A DNA stretch of 32,049 nucleotides from Thermodesulfobacteriota bacterium (GTDB taxonomy: Bacteria > Desulfobacterota > WTBG01 > CAIYCZ01 > CAIRTM01): the NCBI GenBank assembly GCA_026415325.1, contig JAOAHH010000127.1, positions 1-32,049 of the forward strand, given 5' to 3'. How positions within the stretch are numbered: position 1 is the first letter of the stretch; each line of letters begins with the position of its first letter. The position numbers and the translations under genes were made by a program. Shown here piece by piece: positions 8,972 to 15,690 of this stretch. The notes below the pieces were generated by a model that was not told the DNA's origin, searched no databases, and saw only the letters and a program-made list of their open reading frames with translations.

Positions 8972-9916
8972 CTATCCCATCGCTGGTCGTGCCTTTTTAA
9001 GGCAATGCTCAATTAAGGCATCAATTTGTGCAACGCCAGCACACATGACCGTATCTGCTCCACCCCAATACAGAATGAGATTTTTGCCATCTTCGGTAAC
9101 CGCACCGCAGGTAAACACAACATTCGGCACATAACCTGTCCGTTCCCATGGATCATGGGGTTCTACAATCCACTCATCGCCGACCCCTAATACATGGGCA
9201 GGATTCTCGAGATCATGGAGGGCAACGCCGAGGCGATACACTGCACCCGCCATAGTTTGAAAAACACCATGATATATATGCAGCCATCCTTTTTTTGTTT
9301 TTATCGGCGGTGTGCCTGGACCGATTTTCATCTCATCCCAATGATACTGCATCGGCCTTATCACCACCACAGATTCTCCCCAATGGATAAGATCGGGTGA
9401 AAAAGAAAGCCAAATGGACCATGGCATAATATTGGTATGCGGTCGGTCAAGCCTTGCATAGCGCCCTTGAATTCGCTCCGGAAACAGAACGACATTTCTC
9501 ATGTCAGCATGACTGATGATTGCGATGCGCTCGACCTCGTGAAAATCATATGTCCGTGCAAGACCGATGCGTACCCCGAAACGGGAATAACAGCTATAGG
9601 TCAGATAAAACGCTCCTTCAAGGGGTGTTATCCGAAGATCTTCAATGCCGAATTCTTCATATACTCCAAATACGGTATCCGCTGCAGGAACCATAAAGGG
9701 TTTTTGATAAACTGAGAATGAAAACCCATCGCTACTATCCGCCCTTCCAATTACAGAACGGCCGTTGCGCTGATGACTTCTAAATAACATGACATACCGG
9801 TCTTGAAATTTCACAACACCGGCATTATGGACGGTTGCAACAGGGTATGGGATATCGTCAGGCGTAAGAATCGGATTGTTATGATAACGTATAACGAGCT
9901 GGCCAGGGGAACACAT
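8972..9916 (-). CDS. GH130-family beta-mannoside phosphorylase-like protein (short form)
   Basis: The 314-residue product is a single-domain family 130 propeller of usual phosphorylase length. Key features are the N-terminal RYHNNPILTPDDIPYP segment and VMLFRSHQRNGRSVIGRA. The EEFGIEDLRITPLEG motif bears the catalytic aspartate, and the late PGTPPIKTKKGWLHIYHGV and TGYVPNVVFTCG blocks complete the fold. Family members use phosphate to release mannose 1-phosphate from beta-mannosyl-glucose, mannooligosaccharides or chitobiose-linked mannose; the specific acceptor is not evident here. A GGGAG site lies 8-9 bases before the ATG. It begins 28 bases after the upstream GT4-cupin gene stops. There is no signal peptide, so the reaction is cytoplasmic. 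It is clearly divergent from its neighbour rather than a recent duplicate. Confidence 0.87.
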   Translation of the reverse strand: MCSPGQLVIRYHNNPILTPDDIPYPVATVHNAGVVKFQDRYVMLFRSHQRNGRSVIGRADSSDGFSFSVYQKPFMVPAADTVFGVYEEFGIEDLRITPLEGAFYLTYSCYSRFGVRIGLARTYDFHEVERIAIISHADMRNVVLFPERIQGRYARLDRPHTNIMPWSIWLSFSPDLIHWGESVVVIRPMQYHWDEMKIGPGTPPIKTKKGWLHIYHGVFQTMAGAVYRLGVALHDLENPAHVLGVGDEWIVEPHDPWERTGYVPNVVFTCGAVTEDGKNLILYWGGADTVMCAGVAQIDALIEHCLKKARPAMG

Positions 9917-9944
9917 TGTGCACTACTCCCATCAGAACTGCCTA

Positions 9945-11297
9945 TTATACCCTTCCGAAATCGTCTTCAAACCGTTCAATATCGTCTTCACCAAAATAAT
10001 CACCGGTTTGGATTTCAATAAAAACAAGTTCGTCTGTCCCTATGTTCTCTATTCTGTGGCGCACCATACGGGGGATATTCACGGATTCCCCTGGGGTAAG
10101 CTCGAAGCGTTCCTCATCAAGTGTTACTATCGCCCTTCCCTTCTGTATATACCAATGTTCATCACGCATTGCATGGCGTTGCAAGCTCAAGCGTTTTCCA
10201 GGATACACAATAATGCGTTTGCTTTTAAAATCCTTCTTTTCTGCAAGAATCTCATAATATCCCCAGGGGCGATGATCTTCCCGAGCGACCGAAGCAACGA
10301 TCATTTGATAAACATCAATATACTGCTCCACCATTCGATCGGCCGTAAAACGTTGTTCCACTGTCCTGCGACACTCACGGCGATCGATATTGCTGATGCG
10401 ATCAATTGCCGAAAGGGCAGCCGTTGCATCAGGAACGAGTATGCCGTCTTTCCCATCGGTTATGATCTCCGGCATGCTTCCCCGATTTACCGCAATAACC
10501 GGCGTGCCGCATGCCATAGATTCGATAACCGATAATCCAAACGGCTCGTTAAAGTTAATCAAATGCAGCAATGCGTAGGCATTTCTTAACAGTTTGTTGC
10601 GCTCGGTAGGCCCAACACTTCCGACGTAAACAACCGTTTTATTATCGATGAAAGGTGCAACATAGTTGTTAAAATAGTCTTTGTCCTGAATAATGCCGGC
10701 CATCACTAATGTTCTTCCTGCGGCACGGGCGACTTCGATGGCCTCTTTTGCGCCTTTATCATGATGAAAACGACCAAAAAAAAGAAGGTAATCATCAGGG
10801 GTGTCGTTAAAATCGAAAAGGTTGAGGTCTATGCCATGATAAATCGTAGCGCAATAAGTGAGTTCCGGCGACCTGTCTGCATTGCTTATTGATACATAGA
10901 ATGTTTTTGTATTGTAGCGTTTATATATGGGGAGAATCGATGGAGAAGAAAAACCATGGATTGTTGTTAAAACCGGCGTTGCGACCAATTGTGAATACGT
11001 TAGCGGCAAAAAATCAAAATGGTTATGGATGAGATCAAATTCCTGTGCCTGTTCAAAAAGATGCGCGATATGGAGGCATTCACAGACTTTTGGATTCAGT
11101 GATTCATCCTCCTCATATCCTCGAGGGATAATAGCACGGAGTTTCCCTATTGTTTGTGAATCTGCTGTCGCAAATAAGGTAACATCAATGCCGCGTTGAA
11201 CAAGCCCTTCAGTCAAGAGCGATACAACGGTCTCCCAGGGACCATAATGTCGAGGCGGCGTTCGCCACGCAACAGGTGCCAGCATTGCAACCTTCAT
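9945..11297 (-). CDS. Glycosyltransferase family 4 fused to a ManC/AlgA-type mannose-6-phosphate isomerase cupin domain
   Basis: This 450-residue protein has two parts. Residues 1 to about 335 are a GT-B family 4 glycosyltransferase: the N-terminus reads MKVAMLAPVAW and the donor-site EX7E motif appears as EPFGLSVIESMACGTPVIAV. The last roughly 110 residues are a cupin like the C-terminus of type II mannose-6-phosphate isomerase/GDP-mannose pyrophosphorylase: RPWGYYEIL, then PGKRLSLQRHAMRDEHW with metal-type histidines and glutamate, then GDYFGEDDIERFEDDFGR. The nucleotidyltransferase half of ManC is absent. The ATG at 11297 is preferred over TTG at 11330: the protein then begins at a normal GT4 N-terminus and GGAGG lies 12 bases upstream, leaving a 25-base gap. 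The fusion suggests a mannose-linked role, by inference. Confidence 0.86.
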   Translation of the reverse strand: MKVAMLAPVAWRTPPRHYGPWETVVSLLTEGLVQRGIDVTLFATADSQTIGKLRAIIPRGYEEDESLNPKVCECLHIAHLFEQAQEFDLIHNHFDFLPLTYSQLVATPVLTTIHGFSSPSILPIYKRYNTKTFYVSISNADRSPELTYCATIYHGIDLNLFDFNDTPDDYLLFFGRFHHDKGAKEAIEVARAAGRTLVMAGIIQDKDYFNNYVAPFIDNKTVVYVGSVGPTERNKLLRNAYALLHLINFNEPFGLSVIESMACGTPVIAVNRGSMPEIITDGKDGILVPDATAALSAIDRISNIDRRECRRTVEQRFTADRMVEQYIDVYQMIVASVAREDHRPWGYYEILAEKKDFKSKRIIVYPGKRLSLQRHAMRDEHWYIQKGRAIVTLDEERFELTPGESVNIPRMVRHRIENIGTDELVFIEIQTGDYFGEDDIERFEDDFGRV

Positions 11298-11322
11298 AGT
11301 GCCCACTTGCCTCCATAGCTGG

Positions 11323-13638
11323 TTAAACAACCGAAGCAGACGACCGCATTACCGCCGGGATATTTAAAAGTTTATTGGCTCGTAATGTATGTATGGCAAT
11401 AAGAGACAAAAGCCACGCAAGTGTTGATTCTGCACCTTCATTCTCATTGATTCCGTTTGGCATAAGACCGTCCCGACATCCGCCTGTTCTTGGATTGTAC
11501 AAAGGAATTCCAAGATCATTGTTCCCTAAAAACCAGTTAAAACAAGTTATGGCCTTATCGATCCATGTTTTGTCCTGTGTTGCATTATAAGCTTCAATAC
11601 AGGCATCGATCATAACATGAGCTTCAATCGGCTGTTGATCAAATCGTGCCCGTTGGCCGTCTCGCGTATACCAGCCATTATTCCCGATAGGGACAAAATG
11701 CCCGTCTAAAAATTGTATGTCGCATAACCACCGAAGCGTTGCAACTCCGGCATCCAGCATTTCTGCATGTGGAATCCATTGACCTGATAGGATAAGCGCA
11801 TGGGGTATCCTGCCGTTCGCATAAGAAAGTGTCGTTTCAAGCCATGGCCATGAAGGTGTTCGTTGTGCGACGAGGGCATCAAAAAGTCGATATGCAAGAT
11901 TTGTCCGTATTCGTTTTGCTTCGGTATCTCCGGGAAAACGTGAGAGATATGCATGAATTCCTATAAGGCTAAAACTCAAAGCACGTGGTGATGAAAATTC
12001 CTCAACTCTCTTTAGGGCCTTGCAAAACAGGCTTGCGCATATATTTTGCAATGCGCGGTTTGATATATGTGCGACCGCGGTACCGAGCCCCCAGAGTGAA
12101 CGCCCATGGGAATCTTCAGAACCAACCGCTTCCGTCCATCGCCTATCATATGTCATAAAGTTTCTGAATCTTCCGGTTTCTTCATTAAATGCATAATGGA
12201 GGAAGCTTAGATACGTGGTAAAAAGCTTTTCAACCGTATGCTCTGGAGTAAGCATAAGGTTTTTGGCTGCAGCCGTTACGATAAGGGCACGGGCATTATC
12301 GTCGGTACAATAACCATGGTTTCTGTTCGGCATGGTATACACTGCGTGTTGCAAAATACCGGTGTCATCGGTAAGCGTCTGCATATGCTGCAGATTAATA
12401 TCAGGAAGCTCAAACGATTCAGACGGATCGGTCTTTTTAATATAAAAAACTGAGCGCGGTTTTGTTGCACGCATAATTTTAACATTGGCAAAAACTTCAA
12501 GGTATTGTCGGGCTACTTCTTTCCATATCGCCGAACGACAAAACATATATGCACGCTTTCGCATTGCATTTCTCTCAAGATCATTGTCAAGCAGATAGAT
12601 GATTGCTTCAGCCAAAGCATGGGGATCGCGAAAAGGGACGAGTTTTCCCCTTCCCTCGGCTAGCATTTCCTGGGCATACCAGTAGGGCGTTGATACCGTT
12701 GCTTTCCCGGTTCCAAGTGCATACGCAAGGGTACCCGAAGTTATTTGTTCCTCGGACAGATATGGCGTTACATAAATATCTGCAGTTCCCAAAAATTCAC
12801 AGAGCTCTTCCATTGAAACAAAACGGTTTTGGAAAATGACGGATTCCGCCACATTTAGTCGTTTTGCCATCTGCTGGAGGCTAATACGATATCCTTCACC
12901 CTGCGATGCAATAACATGGGGATGCGTTGCGCCGAGAATAATATAAACCGCATCGGGATGTTTTTCCAGAATGCGTGGCATTGCCTGAATCATATTTTCT
13001 ATACCCTTGTTGGGAGAAAGAAGTCCAAATGTTAATATGACTTTTTTTCCTTCAACGCCAAATTGGTCTTTAAAATAATTCGGATCAATGAACGCCGTAT
13101 CAGGAATACCATGATGGATAAAAACAATTTTATCCTCAGGCACGTTATGAATTTGGGTGAGAAACTCTTTTGCCTTATTGCTCATAATTATAATTTTATC
13201 TGACAAATGTACAATCTGCCGCAACACCTCTGCCTGTTCGGGTGTTGGTGTTTTAAGAACGGTATGCAGGGTTGTAATAATCGGCATTCTCAGACGTGAG
13301 AGCAGTTCCAGAATGTTACTCCCTGCAGGTCCTCCAAAAATCCCATATTCATGCTGCAGGCAAACGATATCAACCTGATTCATATTGAGAAAATCCGCAG
13401 CGCGACGGTAATCGGAAAGCTTGTTCTGATTTACTTCAAAACGAACCGCTGGGGGATAGAAATATCCTTCCGGAATGTCGTTCATTGCAACAGCGAAGCA
13501 TTTATCCGGTGTTGTCTCCGCAGCAACAGCAGTAAGCAGATCTGAGGTAAATGTGGCAATGCCGCAATGTCGCGGCATATACGTTCCTATAAAGGCTAGT
13601 GAATTGAAAAAATCAGCGTATCGGATCGGTGCATTCAT
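11323..13638 (-). CDS. Glycosyltransferase family 4 fused to an alpha/alpha-toroid (six-hairpin glycosidase-like) domain
   Basis: This 771-residue protein opens with a GT-B domain at about residues 12-405, including FIGTYMPRHCGIATFTSDL near the N-terminus and a second Rossmann half with TFGLLSPNKGIENMIQA. The usual EX7E donor motif is degenerate: at EQITSGTLAYALGTGKA the second glutamate is alanine. From about residue 430 to 760 an alpha-helical toroid-like region follows, with HGYCTDDNARALI, AVGSEDSHGRSLWGLG and NENEGAESTLAW, resembling six-hairpin glycosidase folds. The C-terminal region could bind or trim a glycan, but no catalytic pair is assigned. The ATG has AAGGAG 8 bases upstream, and the gene is first in the operon behind the promoter at 13708-13735. 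No signal peptide or membrane segment is visible. Confidence 0.82.
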   Translation of the reverse strand: MNAPIRYADFFNSLAFIGTYMPRHCGIATFTSDLLTAVAAETTPDKCFAVAMNDIPEGYFYPPAVRFEVNQNKLSDYRRAADFLNMNQVDIVCLQHEYGIFGGPAGSNILELLSRLRMPIITTLHTVLKTPTPEQAEVLRQIVHLSDKIIIMSNKAKEFLTQIHNVPEDKIVFIHHGIPDTAFIDPNYFKDQFGVEGKKVILTFGLLSPNKGIENMIQAMPRILEKHPDAVYIILGATHPHVIASQGEGYRISLQQMAKRLNVAESVIFQNRFVSMEELCEFLGTADIYVTPYLSEEQITSGTLAYALGTGKATVSTPYWYAQEMLAEGRGKLVPFRDPHALAEAIIYLLDNDLERNAMRKRAYMFCRSAIWKEVARQYLEVFANVKIMRATKPRSVFYIKKTDPSESFELPDINLQHMQTLTDDTGILQHAVYTMPNRNHGYCTDDNARALIVTAAAKNLMLTPEHTVEKLFTTYLSFLHYAFNEETGRFRNFMTYDRRWTEAVGSEDSHGRSLWGLGTAVAHISNRALQNICASLFCKALKRVEEFSSPRALSFSLIGIHAYLSRFPGDTEAKRIRTNLAYRLFDALVAQRTPSWPWLETTLSYANGRIPHALILSGQWIPHAEMLDAGVATLRWLCDIQFLDGHFVPIGNNGWYTRDGQRARFDQQPIEAHVMIDACIEAYNATQDKTWIDKAITCFNWFLGNNDLGIPLYNPRTGGCRDGLMPNGINENEGAESTLAWLLSLIAIHTLRANKLLNIPAVMRSSASVV

Positions 13639-13707
13639 AAAGAATACTCCTTTGGCAAAACACGATACAAAAGAGGTTAATCACCTTTCATACGCACAGA
13701 CATCATA

Positions 13708-13735
13708 TGTATAATCATTATTATCTTTGAGTCAA
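13708..13735 (-). promoter_or_regulatory. Candidate sigma70-type promoter of the glycan operon
   Basis: On the minus strand a -35 hexamer TTGACT (13730-13735) is followed after 16 bases by a -10 hexamer TATACA (13708-13713). It lies 70 bases before the ATG of the GT4-toroid gene and would drive all four downstream genes. No other good promoter is visible between those genes, whose spacing is 10-28 bases. Confidence 0.55.
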
Positions 13736-13773
13736 GACATCGATCGCTCATGAGTTTATGAAGATGCGAATGC

Positions 13774-13803
13774 TTGACGCACGTTCATACGCAGCGATAT
13801 AGT
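13774..13803 (+). promoter_or_regulatory. Candidate sigma70-type promoter of the YwqK-like lipoprotein gene
   Basis: TTGACG (13774-13779) and TATAGT (13798-13803) are separated by 18 bases. Transcription would begin near 13810, so the ATG at 13814 would be nearly leaderless while the ATG at 13832 would have a short leader containing GGAG (13824-13827). The promoter is back to back with the one at 13708-13735. Confidence 0.5.
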
Positions 13804-13831
13804 AGATACCAACATGTGGCTGTGGAGTGTT

Positions 13832-14566
13832 ATGAGGTTAGGAACCGCATTATTAAAACTCATTTCTTACACATGTGGTCTTTCCATGTTTGCCATCGTT
13901 TCCTGTAGCAAACCGGAAAAGGAGTATTATCCCGGCGGCGGAATAAAAAAGATATTATCTTACAATGGCCAGGGTGAACTCCACGGCAGTATTCAATATT
14001 TTAATGAATGGGGAACGATTACCAAAATAGAGAACTGGGAGCATGGGAAAAAACAGGGGATGTGTCGAACTTATTATCACCATGGCAGTATACTCAGTGA
14101 AGCAAACTATCAGGATAATATTTTACACGGCCCGTATCGGGAATTTTATGATAATGGAACAATTAAACTACAATGCACTTTTGAACGCGGTGAATTACAC
14201 GGTATCGCTACGTCTTATTACAAATGTGGAACCGTTGAGAAAGAAACCAATTACCAACACGGTGTTCGGCACGGTGTTGAGGTATACTATTACCCCAACA
14301 CTTCTTTTCGTCTTGTTGCTCTCTATGTCAATGGGTTGTTGTCAGGGGCGGTAATTGAATTTTATGAAAGCGGTGGGGTTAAAACCATAGTAACCTATGC
14401 AGACGGGGTAAAGAATGGGGTTGCAAAAGAATATTATGAAAACGGTGCTCTTCAATCAGAAATGCTGTATCGCAAGGATGAAAACATCGGACCGATCTCC
14501 TACGATCAATGGGGCAATATGATCATGCCTCCCCCAAAAAAAATTGATGTCAATTTTTTACAGTAA
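13832..14566 (+). CDS. MORN/YwqK-type repeat lipoprotein
   Basis: This protein of 244 residues consists almost entirely of degenerate repeats of about 22 residues of the MORN variant type, with pattern G-x-x-x-Y-Y-x-x-G-x-x-x-x-x-x-x-Y-x-x-G (for example REFYDNGTIK, KEYYENGALQ). The N-terminus has a hydrophobic stretch ending IVSC, a lipobox with cysteine at residue 25, so a membrane-anchored periplasmic or outer membrane lipoprotein is likely. Databases often label such proteins as antitoxins, but no toxin partner is present and that label is not supported here. The ATG at 13832 is chosen from GGAG just upstream and the promoter position; ATG 13814 adds six residues. The 3' end overlaps the convergent polyferredoxin gene by 17 bases. 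Function is unknown. Confidence 0.78.
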   Translation: MRLGTALLKLISYTCGLSMFAIVSCSKPEKEYYPGGGIKKILSYNGQGELHGSIQYFNEWGTITKIENWEHGKKQGMCRTYYHHGSILSEANYQDNILHGPYREFYDNGTIKLQCTFERGELHGIATSYYKCGTVEKETNYQHGVRHGVEVYYYPNTSFRLVALYVNGLLSGAVIEFYESGGVKTIVTYADGVKNGVAKEYYENGALQSEMLYRKDENIGPISYDQWGNMIMPPPKKIDVNFLQ

Positions 14567-15437
14567 CACATCTCTGTATAGCTTCTCCAGAAGGACTGTG
14601 GAGCCTTCTCTGTGTTGTACATGGTACGGTGCTCCGCCATACGATACGCACGGCGCCTTCAGGACATCGCATGCAGCGTAAACAACGTATGCATTGCGTT
14701 GACAGCGTGCCTCCATTTTGCACGGACAATTCCATTGGGCATGTTTTAAAACACAAACCGCACCTTGAACATTTCGATGCATCGAACGTAAGGGTTATGA
14801 GGCTTATCCGGTTAAAAAAGGAATACAACGTTCCCAGCGGGCAGAAAACTCTGCAAAACGGCCGTTTGCTTACCACCATCCATATACAAAACAATACAAG
14901 AAAACCCACCTTTATAATAAAAAGCACGCCAATTTGCTCATGGAGATACGCATTGAGCGCAATGATCGGAAATCCTGCTTCAAGTGTTCCTGCCGGGCAC
15001 AGCATTTTACAGAACCATGGTTCCTGCTTGATTAATGCAAAAAGGATCACACCAAAAATCAAAATAATATAGCGCATCTGTTGGATCCGATGGGGAACGG
15101 ATATTTTGGGTGAACGGATTTTATATGCAATATCTTGCAGGAGGCCAAAGGGGCATGCCCATCCGCAAACCATTCTGCCGACTATTGCACCTATAAAACT
15201 CACGAATCCGGCAATATACAAAGGAATATGGAATTTTCCATAAGCGATAGTAAGCTGCAACGCACCAATAGGGCACGAAAGGAGTGCTGCAGGACACGAG
15301 TAACAGTTCAGTCCAGGGCATGGTATGTATTTTAATACCCCCTGGTAAATAACCCCCATCCATAGCCCGGGGAAATAACCGTTATAGAGAACGGTCGATA
15401 TGATTTGTGACAATCGCTGAATGCGTTGCAGTTTCAT
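14550..15437 (-). CDS. NapH/CcoG-like membrane polyferredoxin (4Fe-4S)
   Basis: This 295-residue protein has several membrane segments and many cysteines. A first cysteine group, with CPGLNCYSCP and then SCPIGAL, occurs at about residues 38-57. Two membrane-proximal CxxxCP motifs are present (CGWACPFGLLQDI and CRVFCPLGTL), with a further CKMLCPAG between them. C-terminal ferredoxin-like motifs read CSRCGLCFKTCPM and CIRCLRCMRCPEGAV. This arrangement is that of the NapH/CcoG/NosR-C family, whose members pass electrons from the quinone pool or cytoplasm to periplasmic or metal-handling redox proteins. No nitrate or N2O reductase is nearby. It follows the tiny CXXC protein gene by 9 bases, so the two probably act together. 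Its 3' end overlaps the opposing YwqK-like gene by 17 bases. Confidence 0.85.
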   Translation of the reverse strand: MKLQRIQRLSQIISTVLYNGYFPGLWMGVIYQGVLKYIPCPGLNCYSCPAALLSCPIGALQLTIAYGKFHIPLYIAGFVSFIGAIVGRMVCGWACPFGLLQDIAYKIRSPKISVPHRIQQMRYIILIFGVILFALIKQEPWFCKMLCPAGTLEAGFPIIALNAYLHEQIGVLFIIKVGFLVLFCIWMVVSKRPFCRVFCPLGTLYSFFNRISLITLTFDASKCSRCGLCFKTCPMELSVQNGGTLSTQCIRCLRCMRCPEGAVRIVWRSTVPCTTQRRLHSPSGEAIQRCVTVKN

Positions 15438-15446
15438 AATGCTTAA

Positions 15447-15611
15447 TTAGCCAAGGCCAATGCAATTCAGGCATACGACAATCGCATAACTGAATATCAT
15501 ATGATGCTCGTCGATTGCGATGCCTGCTGCAATCGCCATAATCGCACCAACGGCAATATACCATGGCGCATAGTGCTGTACATAATTTTTAAAATTTTTG
15601 ATCTTTATCAT
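15447..15611 (-). CDS. 54-residue membrane peptide with C-terminal CxxC, CD1871A-like
   Basis: A short open frame encodes 54 residues: a basic N-terminus (MIKIKNFKNY), one long hydrophobic segment at about 17-33, a short HH-containing turn, a second hydrophobic stretch, and the ending CLNCIGLG. This resembles the small CXXC proteins annotated as CD1871A family, which commonly sit next to 4Fe-4S membrane proteins; the assignment is from memory of the C-terminal motif. AAGGGGA lies about 9 bases upstream of the ATG. The stop is 9 bases before the polyferredoxin start, so the two genes form an operon. The paired cysteines could form a redox-active disulfide or bind metal at the membrane face. 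Confidence 0.75.
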   Translation of the reverse strand: MIKIKNFKNYVQHYAPWYIAVGAIMAIAAGIAIDEHHMIFSYAIVVCLNCIGLG

Positions 15612-15690
15612 GATATATAATCCCCTTCTGCTCAGGATATTCCTGTTATTCGGCGTTATTTTATGGTAAAGTATTTATAGATTACTGTAA

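Noticed and set aside
9918-10535. 205-codon plus-strand open frame
   Set aside because: It lies antisense to the GT4-cupin gene, has no ribosome site or recognisable domain, and its length follows from the opposite strand's codon use.
13832-14566. Antitoxin label often attached to YwqK-type proteins
   Set aside because: No toxin-like gene is adjacent and the protein has a lipoprotein signal and MORN-type repeats.
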